DNA of 64,000 bases from NCBI RefSeq assembly GCF_029203305.1, contig NC_089461.1:248001-312000 (forward strand), read 5' to 3'. This DNA is from Yamadazyma tenuis. Taxonomy: Eukaryota; Ascomycota; Pichiomycetes; Serinales; Debaryomycetaceae. Position numbers and translations under genes: made by a program. Numbering within the stretch: the stretch's first letter is position 1; each line of letters opens with the position of its first letter. Under the pieces are notes generated by a model that was not told where the DNA came from, made no database searches, and worked only from the letters and a program-made list of their open reading frames with translations. Positions 9,266 through 19,697 of the stretch are shown one piece after another.

Positions 9266-10114
9266 ATGGACCCTCCTATGATGTTGCCCTATTTGCCTAC
9301 TATTAATGCTCCCATTATGTACCCCATGGAGTACCAGAACTTTGGAGCTCAGAACTTTGGGACCCAGAACCCTCATTTGTCCTACAACTATAATAATAGT
9401 TTGGCCAACACTTCATTTGCTGCTGCCAATCCATTCGGAAGCGCTGCCGCCACCTACACAGCTGCAGCTGCAGCTGCAGCTGCCGCCGCCGTACCTCATC
9501 CGGGCACCCTCCAGACATCCACCGCTTACACCCCCCAACTGTTTATGGAGAAGATTTCTGCATTCTTACCAGCGCCACCACTCGTCAAAGTACCGAACCG
9601 ACCTAACTTCAATCAGCAGATGCAACAAAAACGCAGTAAGAGAAAGTCCAAATTCACTGTGCAACAAGACGAAATGATTATAAACCTCAAACGCAATGGT
9701 AAGAACTGGGTGGAAATCGCCGAAATCACCAAAGTGGGGTCGTATCTTGCTGCCCGGAATCGCTACCAGGTGATAATAGGGCAACAAGGAAACAACAACT
9801 CTTCCAGCTGGAGTCTGGAATTGAACTTGGCTCTCAAGAAGCTTATCGACAAATACGAAGTTGAGAAGTGGAAATTTATTACCAAGGAGCTCAACAAGAT
9901 CTTCAATCGGGATTTTGATTACAAGGAGGTGCAGCTGCTTGTGCAGTCGATGTTTGAGGCTAATCCTTATTCATTCAAGGTGAATGATGAGCTCATTCAC
10001 GAGTTAGTGAAAGAGAAGAAGATTACAGACAAGGCACATGAGAGTGTGAAGAACAATGATTTTGATGATTTTTTGAATTATCAGATTGATAACGAATATA
10101 ATGATTTGATGTGA
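9266..10114 (+). CDS. Myb/SANT-like DNA-binding protein with poly-alanine tract
   Basis: A 282-residue putative transcription factor. The N-terminal third is Asn/Ala/Tyr-rich with a 10-residue alanine tract encoded by a near-perfect GCTGCA run near 9463-9490. A Lys/Arg-rich segment (QQKRSKRKSKFTVQQD) leads into a Myb/SANT-like helix set, MIINLKRNGKNWVEIAEITKVGSYLAARNRYQVIIG, with the spaced Trp and the RNRYQ recognition-helix pattern. A second, more divergent repeat may follow (SWSLELNLALKKLIDKYEVEKWKFITKELNK). The ATG at 9266 has an AAAATGG context; the upstream frame contains no ATG. The specific factor was not identified. Confidence 0.7.
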   Translation: MDPPMMLPYLPTINAPIMYPMEYQNFGAQNFGTQNPHLSYNYNNSLANTSFAAANPFGSAAATYTAAAAAAAAAAVPHPGTLQTSTAYTPQLFMEKISAFLPAPPLVKVPNRPNFNQQMQQKRSKRKSKFTVQQDEMIINLKRNGKNWVEIAEITKVGSYLAARNRYQVIIGQQGNNNSSSWSLELNLALKKLIDKYEVEKWKFITKELNKIFNRDFDYKEVQLLVQSMFEANPYSFKVNDELIHELVKEKKITDKAHESVKNNDFDDFLNYQIDNEYNDLM

Positions 10115-11885
10115 ATAGACCAATACATTATTTATTGGTACGGTGTTATTATGTGGAGACAATTTTTTTGATAAGCTTTGTTCGTATTTAGAGTAGATGT
10201 GAGGGCTGGAAAATATTTTATTTTTCAAATTTCTCGTGTTTGACAATAGTGAACAATAAGAAGGGTTTCGACTCGGCGTTTTAGGCTGGGAGGAGCTGTG
10301 GTAATTTTTCTTTTTTTGTGCTCGCCTCTTTTTCCATTTTGGGGCTGGGATCTTTACCCGACTCAGTGTAGCGTAAAGTTCCCAATTGTGGTTGGGTGCG
10401 CTGACCGAGGCTCTGCTGCGTGGCAAAGGTGTTGGGCGACAGAGGCGGTCTGTTGACATTCCAGCCTGGAGACCAGGGAGTACATTGGACTCCAGCTTAA
10501 CCACACCGCAGATCTCAGTGCTTCAAGTGTGGCTGATTTACCTAGGCGAATATTTGTATTTGTTCTATAGTGATTCTGGTGTCCGCAAGTCGCTAAGCAG
10601 ATAGAACCCTGATTATACAATAGTAAACTATCGCTGTAATGGGAGGTCGTGCATTTGGTTATTTACCTGAGCGACCGAATGCATGCCCAGGAGCATGTGC
10701 TAACAGGAGCATGGAGAGTAGTTTCAGATGGCTCACACGTCGTCAATAGCGATCGTAGACAAAGACAAAAGGTGGGGACAGATTGGCAATCAGATCTTAT
10801 TGCATCACGTAAAATATAACGTTTTATTTCTAGCTTGAAGTAGTTCAAAATCTCTAGCTGGCAATACTTGTATTAGTCCACAAGAAATGTGTCTACGATT
10901 TAAACGGGCCAACAATAAAGATAGCTCTTCGGCTATTTCTTTAGTCCTGTAATTAAGCCCGCCCATATAAAGTTTATTCGTACTCTCTTAAACGGAATGT
11001 TGTTTTCTGCGAAGATAAAACGACAACCCTTTGGCTAATCCAGAGGAAGGAAAACCTAAAGATCATGAATATTTCTTTAATTTCGTACACCTGAACCCAC
11101 CTTGGAGAGTGGATAGCACGATGAACTCTGTTGGTAAATCTTTAGGCTTTAAAGAATGACTGTGTTTTGAATTCGCTAAGGTGAAATCCAGTTGATCTTA
11201 GATACTTTTCCTTTGTAAACTTAAGTATTTTTTACCAACTGAACAGTTTTTTCTCCGCGAAGAACGAATTGTAGGGTTGCTACCGCACACTTGATCCATC
11301 TTTATAATTTTTGCCCTCTTCGGCAAAACTTTAGCTGATGCTATTTTTTCTTTCACCTAAAGATTGGCTTATTCAAGAACGAATGACTTCCACCTTTAGT
11401 CGATACAAGCCATAATTCACATGCCTACGGATTTAATTTCCTACAAATTTTAGCTTCGCAGAACGCGACATTCAGATTAAGAGAGTGCGACTAATATATG
11501 GACTGCATTGCAGAATATGCCAAGTCAAAAGCACTAAAAACACTAAACCTCACTTCTACATTTCTATCCGTTCCCATCGCATTTCCTTCCTCCTAAGTAG
11601 ATGCGTATTTCTTGATTCCTCTCCATTTGCGTGGGTTGTGACCCCACCGAAATGGTCCTTTTAAAATGGTGTCCATAGGCCTACCACTCCTTATAGCAAT
11701 GCTGTTCACTCAATACATCTGCCAAGCGTCTCTTGGCACTCGCACCGCTATTTCTACCAATAACGACCTTTTTCCACCAACAGGAAACGTAAACCGATCC
11801 AAATGCGGGTGCGTCCAAAAAATAAATAATCTATTTAATCAGCTGCGTTTCTTTTGCACAGCTAAATTGTTATAACTTAAGCCAA
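10115..11885. other. 1.8 kb intergenic region between the Myb-like gene and the ABC transporter
   Basis: The longest stretch here without a supported gene. It holds the 3' end of the Myb-like gene and the upstream region of the ABC transporter. Several short strings recur without a clear repeat unit: CTCTTCGGC (around 10925 and 11317), AGAACGAAT (11260 and 11376) and CTAAAGAT (twice, plus its inverse in TAAATCTTTAG). A TCCGCGAA string at 11254-11261 resembles a degenerate pleiotropic drug-response element. A 69-codon ORF lies at 11666-11875 just before the transporter. I see no tRNA, LTR ends or coding relic. Confidence 0.45.
11666..11875 (+). CDS. Doubtful 69-codon ORF in the ABC transporter leader
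   Basis: The ORF starts at an ATG (11666) in an AAAATGG context and ends 10 bases before the transporter ATG. The N-terminus MVSIGLPLLIAMLFTQYIC is hydrophobic like a signal sequence; the rest contains three further cysteines and is basic. It could be a small secreted protein, an upstream ORF that limits translation of the transporter, or chance. I recognise no family. Confidence 0.2.
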   Translation: MVSIGLPLLIAMLFTQYICQASLGTRTAISTNNDLFPPTGNVNRSKCGCVQKINNLFNQLRFFCTAKLL

Positions 11886-14800
11886 ATGAGCGAAAAACAC
11901 GACTTGGAGCGCCAGCCCATACTCTACCAGAAGCGATGGTTTTCATTCCTTATGAGTAAGCGAGTTCCTCCCATCACGGGCCCCGAAGACCGAGTTGCCT
12001 ACGACCACTCAGGCATTTTGAATCGACTTTTCTTCGTATGGGTGTTTCGTCTCTTGAAAGTTGGATATAAGCGTACAATAGAGGCCACAGACTTGTTCTA
12101 CTTGCCACACGATATGAAGGTGGATCACCTCCATCGAAAGTTCGAAACGCACTTTGCTGCTCGACTTGCTCGCAGCTCATCGGGTGAGACAACTACATGG
12201 ATGTTAATTTTATCATTATTTGATACTTTCAGGTTCCGGTACTTGTACGCGGTGGGGGCTTTGCTTCTCTGTGACACCGGGAGCTCGGCAATGCCGTTAC
12301 TTTCCAGGAAACTCATTGGGTTTGTACAATCGAGACAATTGGGTGTCGACTCTCCTATTGGCAAAGGAATTGGGTATGCCTTAGGAACGTCCTTTGGATC
12401 TTTCACATGCTTTCTCTTTGCTAACCAGTACTTGTACTACTCGATCTTGACGGCGGCTCAGGTGAAGGCGATTTTAACCAAGTTTGTTCTCGCCAAATCA
12501 TTTAAAGCCGATGCCAAGTCAAAGCACGATTACCCAGCATCTAAGTTGACAACCTTAGTAGCAACCGACTTGGCAAAAATAGAGTTTGGGATAAGATTTG
12601 CTCCACTATGTCTTACTTTCCCAATGACATTAATTGTTTGTATTACAATTTTGGCAGTCTATATCGGTGCTCCATCTGCTGTGGGAATCGGAGTTGTCAT
12701 CCTATTCACTTTTCTTCTCTCAGGATTAAGTGCGTTCATGGTGAAGCTCAGAAAGAAATCATTGGTGTTCACAGATGAACGCATAAAGCTTATCAAGGAA
12801 GTGGTACACCACTTGAAAGTCATCAAGTTCTATTCGTGGGAGGTTCCTTACTACGACACCATAGTGAACGCCAGAAAGCAGGAAGCGGGAAAGTTGTACC
12901 ATCTCCAGTTCATCCGAAATATTCTCATGGCATTTGCACTTACAGTATCCATCTTCGCATCGATGGCCTCGTTCTTGGTGTTATATACCACAGATAACCA
13001 AGGAAAAGATGCTGCAAACGTTTTTTCTGCAGTCTCATTGTTTGGACTTTTGGGTTTCTTCATCACAAACATTCCTCTTGCTGTAAGTACCACTGCCGAC
13101 TGCGTTATTTCACTCGGACGGGTGGCAGCGTTTTTAAACTCCAAGGAAACCTCGATTTCTGCCAATGTTTCGATTCTTCCTGATGCATTACCTTCTGACT
13201 CCAGTAAGGATCAAATTGTCGTTGATGTCCAGAATGCTAGCTTCTGCTGGCACTCTTTCGAAGATGCCCCGACTGAGGAACCAACAAAGAAGACCAAAAA
13301 AAGTAACAAAACTAAAACCACCGAGTCAACCGCTACTGATGGATTCATCTTAAAGGAAATCAACATCAAAATCAATAAAGGAGAGTTCATTATTGTCACT
13401 GGGGTGGTTGGATCAGGGAAGACGTCGTTCCTCAATGCTTTAGCGGGCTTTATGACCAAGAAATTAGGATCCGTGGCCGTCAATGGATCCCTTCTTTTGT
13501 GTTCCACCAATTGGGTGCAAAATGAGACCATCAAAAACAATATTCTATTTGGGGATTTATTGGATGAGAAGAAGTACCAACAAGCAATTTACTCATGTTC
13601 CCTCAATGACGACTTCGAATACTTACCCGCTGGCGACAGAACGGAGGTTGGAGAACGTGGAATTACTTTATCAGGGGGGCAAAAGGCCCGTGTAAACTTG
13701 GCAAGAGCTGTCTACAATGACTACGATATCGTTTTACTTGATGATGTTTTGAGTGCTGTGGATGCCCGAGTGGGAAAGCATATAATGGAATCATGTATTT
13801 TGGGTACATTAGGTGACAAAACCCGAATCTTGGCTACCCACCAACTTTCCTTTATCAATGCAGCGGACAGAATTATCTTCATGAACGGTGATGGGTCTAT
13901 TGATATTGGAACTGTTGAAGAATTGAAGGAGGCTAGTTCTGCTTTCATGAATTTGGTTTCTTATAGTTACAAAGATCAAACCACAGATATGAAGAAAGTC
14001 AGTGCGGATTTTGCAGCCACCGAGGAAGATGGAAATGACGAATTACCTGTTATTCAGGCTAAGGACTATGACTCGACAGGAAAGTTAATTGAAGACGAGA
14101 GAAGAGCTGTCAGCACCATAAGCTGGGATATCTATAAACAATATGTGAAGCTAGGATCCAAACCTTTCAATCCTCTTCTTTTCACGATTTTTGCGTTGTT
14201 GGGAATGTCGATAAGTGCCTTCTGTCAATTGTTCACAAATACCTGGTTATCTTTTTGGACAGAACAAAAGTTCGACAAGCCCGATAGGTTCTACATCGGA
14301 ATCTATGTAATGTTTGCTGTGCTTGCCCTTTTGTTCATTATTACAGAGTTTCTCTGTTACATTCATGTGACCAACGTGGGTTCCAAACGCTTGAACATCA
14401 AGGCCGTCCAAAACCTATTGCATACTCCCATGTCATTCTTGGATACTACTCCAATTGGAAGAATTTTGAATAGGTTCACCAAAGACACCGATTCTTTGGA
14501 TAATGAGATCATTGAGCAAGTGAGACTCTTGTCTCATTCTGCTTCATTGATTGTTGGAACTGTGGTATTATGTATTTGCTACTTGCCATGGTTTGCCATT
14601 GCCATTCCTATTCTTGTGACTATCTTTTTGTTCGCTGGCAGCTACTACCAAGCATCTTCAAGAGAAATCAAACGTTTGGAAGCAGTGCAAAGATCGTTTG
14701 TGTTCAACAACTTCAACGAATCGTTAACTGGTATGGAAGTTATCCAGGCATACGGCAGCGAACCCTACTTTATTGACAGAAATGATATGTTCATCGATAA

Positions 14801-15893
14801 CATGAACGAGGCCAACTATCTTGTTAATGCAGTTCAAAGATGGTTGGCTATGCACTTAAATGTATTGGCATTTTTGTTTGTGTTAATCATCACATTATTG
14901 TGTGTTACTCAAGTATTCAACATCAGTGCTGCCTCTACCGGATTGCTTCTTTCTTATGTGTTGATCATGCCCAATCTCTTTACTTTGATTGTGCAGAGCT
15001 ATACGCAGCTTGAGAATGAGATGAACTCAGTGGAGAGAATGTGTGAATTTGCCTTTGACCTTCCTCAGGAGAAACCTTACCATATATCTGAGACGGCTCC
15101 AAAACCATCATGGCCCAACCAGGGCCAAATAAAGTTCAATAACGTCTACATGGCGTATCGTCCCGGATTGCCTGATACTCTCAAGAACGTTAATTTAGAT
15201 ATCAGGCCTAACGAGAGAATTGGGATTTGTGGTCGAACCGGAGCTGGAAAGTCATCAATAATCCATGTTCTATTCAGACTTGGAGAGTTGTCGTCAGGGT
15301 CGATTGAAATAGATGGAGTGGATATTTCGACATTGGGATTAAAGGAGTTAAGGTCACATTTATCGATTATTCCTCAGGAAGCAGTGTTATTCAGAGGAAC
15401 AGTCAGATCTAACTTAGACCCTTTTAAGAAGAGCTCTGATGAAGAACTCTGGAAAGTGTTGATAAAGGCTGGAATTTTGACCCCAGATGAGTGTGCTGGT
15501 ACCAAGCCAAAAGAACAGACGCTGAAGTTTGATCTTGATGCAGTGGTTGAAGACGATGGAAATAACTTCTCTTTAGGAGAGAGACAGTTGATTGCCTTTG
15601 CTAGGGCTTTGGTGAAGAACTCCAAGATCTTGTTCTTGGATGAAGCCACATCATCGGTCGACTACAAAACCGACTCCAAAATACAAAACATTATTGTTGA
15701 ACAGTTTGGTGATCGTACTATTTTGTGCATCGCTCATCGGTTGCAAACAATTCTAAACTATGATAGAATTATTGTCATGGACAACGGAGAGGTCAAAGAG
15801 TTTGACAAGCCATGGACATTGTTTCAAAGACAAACGTCTATTTTCCGGTCATTGTGTGAAAAGGCAAAGATTACAGCCAATGACTTTGTTTAA
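11886..15893 (+). CDS. ABCC-family multidrug transporter, Yor1-like
   Basis: A 1335-residue full ABC transporter (TMD1-NBD1-TMD2-NBD2) resembling Yor1, the plasma-membrane oligomycin/xenobiotic exporter. NBD1 has Walker A GVVGSGKTS (about residue 505), signature LSGGQ (about 595) and Walker B IVLLDDVLSAVD, with Asp in place of the catalytic Glu as usual in ABCC proteins. NBD2 has GRTGAGKSS (about 1115), the atypical signature FSLGERQ (about 1229), shared with Yor1, and ILFLDEATSSVD. It is shorter than Yor1 (about 1480 residues), mainly at the N-terminus and the linker. It lacks the extra TMD0 of MRP-type members. It may be Yor1 itself or a paralogue. Its stop lies 26 bases from the convergent SET3 stop. 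Confidence 0.85.
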   Translation: MSEKHDLERQPILYQKRWFSFLMSKRVPPITGPEDRVAYDHSGILNRLFFVWVFRLLKVGYKRTIEATDLFYLPHDMKVDHLHRKFETHFAARLARSSSGETTTWMLILSLFDTFRFRYLYAVGALLLCDTGSSAMPLLSRKLIGFVQSRQLGVDSPIGKGIGYALGTSFGSFTCFLFANQYLYYSILTAAQVKAILTKFVLAKSFKADAKSKHDYPASKLTTLVATDLAKIEFGIRFAPLCLTFPMTLIVCITILAVYIGAPSAVGIGVVILFTFLLSGLSAFMVKLRKKSLVFTDERIKLIKEVVHHLKVIKFYSWEVPYYDTIVNARKQEAGKLYHLQFIRNILMAFALTVSIFASMASFLVLYTTDNQGKDAANVFSAVSLFGLLGFFITNIPLAVSTTADCVISLGRVAAFLNSKETSISANVSILPDALPSDSSKDQIVVDVQNASFCWHSFEDAPTEEPTKKTKKSNKTKTTESTATDGFILKEINIKINKGEFIIVTGVVGSGKTSFLNALAGFMTKKLGSVAVNGSLLLCSTNWVQNETIKNNILFGDLLDEKKYQQAIYSCSLNDDFEYLPAGDRTEVGERGITLSGGQKARVNLARAVYNDYDIVLLDDVLSAVDARVGKHIMESCILGTLGDKTRILATHQLSFINAADRIIFMNGDGSIDIGTVEELKEASSAFMNLVSYSYKDQTTDMKKVSADFAATEEDGNDELPVIQAKDYDSTGKLIEDERRAVSTISWDIYKQYVKLGSKPFNPLLFTIFALLGMSISAFCQLFTNTWLSFWTEQKFDKPDRFYIGIYVMFAVLALLFIITEFLCYIHVTNVGSKRLNIKAVQNLLHTPMSFLDTTPIGRILNRFTKDTDSLDNEIIEQVRLLSHSASLIVGTVVLCICYLPWFAIAIPILVTIFLFAGSYYQASSREIKRLEAVQRSFVFNNFNESLTGMEVIQAYGSEPYFIDRNDMFIDNMNEANYLVNAVQRWLAMHLNVLAFLFVLIITLLCVTQVFNISAASTGLLLSYVLIMPNLFTLIVQSYTQLENEMNSVERMCEFAFDLPQEKPYHISETAPKPSWPNQGQIKFNNVYMAYRPGLPDTLKNVNLDIRPNERIGICGRTGAGKSSIIHVLFRLGELSSGSIEIDGVDISTLGLKELRSHLSIIPQEAVLFRGTVRSNLDPFKKSSDEELWKVLIKAGILTPDECAGTKPKEQTLKFDLDAVVEDDGNNFSLGERQLIAFARALVKNSKILFLDEATSSVDYKTDSKIQNIIVEQFGDRTILCIAHRLQTILNYDRIIVMDNGEVKEFDKPWTLFQRQTSIFRSLCEKAKITANDFV

Positions 15894-15919
15894 CGATTAC
15901 TATACACTTAAATATTTCA

Positions 15920-18900
15920 TTATTTCATTTTCTTCTTGTAGTCAGCAAATGAAAGCTTCTTTTTGACCATGGGTTTCTCAGATGGTTCGGCTGGTATTGG
16001 AGGTGGTGTGACTCTCTTCTCCAAGTTGAGGTTCAATACCTTATTAATCTTGGTCAAGTTGTTGTCGGTCAATTTTAACTTAAGCTCACTTAAGCTCTTC
16101 TTGATTTCGGGCTTCACCTGCACTTCTGCCTCAACTGTTTTTTCAACCTTGGCACTGATTCCAGTACTGATAGGAACCAAGTCCAAGACTTTATCGTTAT
16201 GGTACTTGCCATCGATTACTTCTACCGAATTATCGGTCAATTTGACGAGTTGGTTTTTGATAATGATATCCTTTATGGTATCCCGCAGGACTTCTTCATC
16301 ATCGTCAAATTTGATTACTTTAGTAGGCGTAGGAACAAAGAGTTTGGTCTGGATGAATTCCTCTCTATTGTGCAATCTCTGTTCCCACGGTACATAGGTT
16401 TTGGGTTCTTTTGGTATAATCAACTCATCTTTAGGTTTGTACATGTTGACATTTATAATACCAGATACCTTCCTAGTTGCTCTTAATAGGTAAGAAATTG
16501 CCTTTCTCACTTTAAAAACTGCACAATTGGGTAAGTACAGTGGGGTGTTTGTGGTTGTTGAACATCCACATTCGGTGAAGTAGAGCAAATTGTCAATGGT
16601 AGTGATGAGCAAGGTCTTTTCTTTATCTGACAATTGATCAAATTTAAGTCCTTCAATGTTCTTTGATTCATCACCATACATCTTTCTGATCGGATGTGCC
16701 TCGTCCCATTCCCAGGGTAAGCGAAGCTCTTCTTCAGAAGTCTCCTGATCCAATTTGATATCCTTAGACGTCACAACCAAAAACCTAAAGGACTTTGCCT
16801 CAGGAATATAGAAAGCTTTAACCTCACAATTAGCAGCTGGAGGACATGCCTTTCTGATGAACCTTGTTTCATTGCCAACAAATCTTGAATCCAATACCAC
16901 ATCAAAGTCTTTAATTTGCTTACCCTTATCAATAAACGATAATGAGGTCTTCAACACTTTTGGTTTAGTAGTTCCCCACACATTGTACTGGTTTGGCTTA
17001 TTATCTCTATACTGAGAAAACTCGTTCAACACGCCAAAGTATTCCAAAATTGGAGTTCCTTTGGGTATTAAATCCTCAAACGCTTCTTTACTGCCCTCTC
17101 GTTGTGCTTGAACAAATAAACTCAACTTTGAAATTCCATTGAACTTTTGCTTCTGAGAGTCAGAATACTGTTTAACTTGAATATACACATTTGGAATCTT
17201 AATGGGTTTGTTGTGAGCTTGCATGTGCGTCTCATGATTGGGGAGTTTCACGTACATCCTTGGAATGGCCTTGAAATTCTTCAAAGTCACAACTTCAATA
17301 TTAAGCTTCTCTTTCTCATCCTCAGAGAGCTGTTGGAACAGATCGTAAAACCTGTCTCCTAAATCTTCAAAATGCTTCTGTGACTGATGGTTCAAATAGT
17401 CATTTGATCTCAACTTATAGTAAGTGCTCTGGTAACTCTCAGCAGTATACCCATCGTCTAACAATTCATTATCTTCGTTTGGAATGAAGTCAGGAATCTC
17501 ATCAACTGCTGAGGTAGGATTAGAAAAATCATCTCGAAGTTGTTTCCTCCTATCCTTGGGTCTTTCTTGATTTGGATTCAATCTCAGCTTTTTCTTATCT
17601 CCAACCCTCCCAGAGGTTGAAACTTTTCTTTTGTTGCCTGGTTTGGAAGTTGACACATCTTGATTATCATTATCTTGTTGTAAACGAGTGACGGTATTGT
17701 GTCTACATTGTTCTGGATCAAACTTGCCCCACTTTTCTTTGTCACAAAAATAACATTTGTATTCGTCTTCAGGAACCTCTTCGTTGGTGGAATAATCCAT
17801 GCACAAACAATGCTGCCATCTGTAGCAGATATCACATTGAATGGTGAACCCGTCATCATCGCTGATTCCACATATGCACCCAATAACCCCGGAGTCTGGT
17901 TCTACTTTGTACTCCAGTAACGGTGGGGCCACATAGTCTTTACTAACTAGGGGTTTGTCATCGTTATGTGGAGTAGGTGCTACTACTTCAGGAATTTCTG
18001 GCTTTTTCCCAGGCACCACATGTTCCTGCTTGTGCACCACATGTTCCTGCTTGTGCACCACATGTTCCTGCTTGTGCACCACATGTTCCTGCTTGTGCAC
18101 CACAGGTTCCAGCTTAGGCACCACAGGTTCCTGCTCTGGCACCTCAGGCTTCTTTTCTGTTTTAACACCCGCCTTATCGGCAACAACCGGTGACTTTATA
18201 ACCTCGTGCTTGATTTCCCTTCGTACTGCTTCTTCATGCTTGAGAAGCGGCAAAGGATTATCAGCCGCTTGGGCCAATGCAGCAGCTGCAATAATGGAAT
18301 TATTGTTGGTCCCATTACTGGAACCCCGTGCAAGCACCACACTCGCTGGACCTGGCGACAAAGCGTGGGTAAGAGAAACAGTGGTACTTGGTACCGAGCT
18401 TGTGCGCCTATGAGCTGGTACGTGAAGAGATGCCTCTTTTGAACCAGGCTCCGAAACCGACGAGTGGGCAGATACATGGGTTGACACAGGTACCAGACTG
18501 CTTGGTGGGCCGAGCTGAGAGGTCCCGTTTATGTTATTGGTGGTGCTGGCTGTAGTTGGAGGTGAGGGAACAGCGGCAGCACCAGTTGTTTGGCCAGCAA
18601 CACTGGGAAATTGGACTTGATGAACTTCCGCAGGAGGTAATGCTGTGCGGTGATGAGGAGGTAGGTGGTTGTATGGCGTGTGATTGATGTATATCTGCCT
18701 CACAGGGTCAAACACCGGGTGCTTCACATATGGTGGCTGAGAAACAGCCAGTTGAGTTGCAGGTTGTGGAGGGAGTGGTGCTTGTGGCAGCGTAAACAGC
18801 CCCAGTCCAACGGGATGGTGAGAACCCAACTGCGGCACAACTGGCGGCGAGGGGGTGTTTTGTCGGATTTCTTGCTGTTGTTTAGCGGCTACGTTTGCAA

Positions 18901-18970
18901 ACATTAGCAACGTAGAAGCATCTTGCAAAAGCTGGTCCTGACTATTGCTCAGGTTCGGGGGGTTGCTCAT
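15920..18970 (-). CDS. SET3: PHD and SET domain protein Set3 (Set3 histone deacetylase complex)
   Basis: A 1016-residue chromatin regulator and scaffold of the Set3 deacetylase complex, which reads H3K4 methylation and limits transcription and, in Candida, filamentation. A long disordered N-terminal half is rich in Pro/Ser/Thr and contains a heptad-like tandem repeat HKQEHVV (about residues 278-319). The PHD finger follows near residue 360 (VIGCICGISDDDGFTIQCD, WQHCLC, YKCYFC). The SET domain lies at about 600-745; it has NETRFIRKACPPAANCEVK in place of the catalytic NHSCxPN site, in line with the view that Set3 is not an active methyltransferase. The C-terminus is Lys-rich. The start context is AGCATGAG. 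Confidence 0.9.
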   Translation of the reverse strand: MSNPPNLSNSQDQLLQDASTLLMFANVAAKQQQEIRQNTPSPPVVPQLGSHHPVGLGLFTLPQAPLPPQPATQLAVSQPPYVKHPVFDPVRQIYINHTPYNHLPPHHRTALPPAEVHQVQFPSVAGQTTGAAAVPSPPTTASTTNNINGTSQLGPPSSLVPVSTHVSAHSSVSEPGSKEASLHVPAHRRTSSVPSTTVSLTHALSPGPASVVLARGSSNGTNNNSIIAAAALAQAADNPLPLLKHEEAVRREIKHEVIKSPVVADKAGVKTEKKPEVPEQEPVVPKLEPVVHKQEHVVHKQEHVVHKQEHVVHKQEHVVPGKKPEIPEVVAPTPHNDDKPLVSKDYVAPPLLEYKVEPDSGVIGCICGISDDDGFTIQCDICYRWQHCLCMDYSTNEEVPEDEYKCYFCDKEKWGKFDPEQCRHNTVTRLQQDNDNQDVSTSKPGNKRKVSTSGRVGDKKKLRLNPNQERPKDRRKQLRDDFSNPTSAVDEIPDFIPNEDNELLDDGYTAESYQSTYYKLRSNDYLNHQSQKHFEDLGDRFYDLFQQLSEDEKEKLNIEVVTLKNFKAIPRMYVKLPNHETHMQAHNKPIKIPNVYIQVKQYSDSQKQKFNGISKLSLFVQAQREGSKEAFEDLIPKGTPILEYFGVLNEFSQYRDNKPNQYNVWGTTKPKVLKTSLSFIDKGKQIKDFDVVLDSRFVGNETRFIRKACPPAANCEVKAFYIPEAKSFRFLVVTSKDIKLDQETSEEELRLPWEWDEAHPIRKMYGDESKNIEGLKFDQLSDKEKTLLITTIDNLLYFTECGCSTTTNTPLYLPNCAVFKVRKAISYLLRATRKVSGIINVNMYKPKDELIIPKEPKTYVPWEQRLHNREEFIQTKLFVPTPTKVIKFDDDEEVLRDTIKDIIIKNQLVKLTDNSVEVIDGKYHNDKVLDLVPISTGISAKVEKTVEAEVQVKPEIKKSLSELKLKLTDNNLTKINKVLNLNLEKRVTPPPIPAEPSEKPMVKKKLSFADYKKKMK
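18014..18139. repeat. 21-bp coding minisatellite in SET3
   Basis: Six tandem 21-bp units, in phase with the reading frame. The first four (18014-18097) are identical and the last two are diverged. Each encodes seven residues, consensus HKQEHVV on the minus strand, giving a Lys/Glu/His-rich linker just before the PHD finger. Identity of four copies at the DNA level indicates recent expansion. Confidence 0.95.
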
Positions 18971-19316
18971 GCTTTAGTGTGAAGAGACAAGGCACTAGGA
19001 GATGTCTGTTGGGCTACCGATGAGGTATTCCTAAAAACACTGGTAAAGATGTGATATAGTGTAGATTTATAGATTTTTTTGCGGTGCGCACTTTGGTTAA
19101 ACGATCGTACTTTTCATTGTGGGACTATTTAGATTCTATGTACAAGCACCAAGCACACTCCAATGTCAGCCAATGTCAGCCGACGTAAGCCATCAAGTGG
19201 TATACATGTAATGACTGACCGTCGTAAGACTATTGGGTCAGCTGAGCGCTAAAGGTATTCTGAAGCACTTTCGTTGTGGAATTCCGGGGCAGCTGAACAA
19301 CACGGCTGGGGTGCTC
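18971..19316. other. SET3 upstream region / PAM16 3' spacer
   Basis: About 345 bases between the SET3 start (minus) and the PAM16 stop (minus). It contains a directly repeated CCAATGTCAGCC near 19162-19183. I see no gene or structural RNA. Confidence 0.5.
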
Positions 19317-19697
19317 CTATGATGCCGCCTGGTCGTTACTGCCCTTCTTCTTGTCCTCCTTCAACCGCTCAAGGTAATCCAACTCTTTTCGTAACGTATC
19401 CATTGCATAGTACACTTTGGACTGTAAGTAGAATGAATTGCCCTTCTCCTTTGAGTTAACCTCGAACAAGTACTTGTACTTCTCGTCGACCTTATCCAAC
19501 GACAACTCCTTACGGTCCAAATCAAGGATTTTGAGTGATTCGTCTACTGGTATTCCTCCTATACTCTGAGACTTTGCCACTGAGTTGGCAGCAGACGAGG
19601 CGCTCACCTTGGCGGCTTGCTTGTAGGCCTCCGTGAATGCCCTGCCAAAGACGGAGGCGCCCGTGAATATCACGTTCATTATTAACCTGTGGGCCAT
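19317..19697 (-). CDS. PAM16: Presequence translocase motor subunit Pam16 (Tim16)
   Basis: A 126-residue J-like protein of the mitochondrial inner-membrane import motor. It pairs with Pam18 and restrains its stimulation of mtHsp70. The N-terminus MAHRLIMNVIFTGASVFGRAFTEAYKQA is the conserved membrane-proximal hydrophobic segment. The degenerate J-domain carries the D-K-E motif (SLDKVDEKYKYLFEVN) in place of HPD, followed by GNSFYLQSKVYYAMDTLRKEL. Length and domain order are normal for the family. Confidence 0.96.
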   Translation of the reverse strand: MAHRLIMNVIFTGASVFGRAFTEAYKQAAKVSASSAANSVAKSQSIGGIPVDESLKILDLDRKELSLDKVDEKYKYLFEVNSKEKGNSFYLQSKVYYAMDTLRKELDYLERLKEDKKKGSNDQAAS

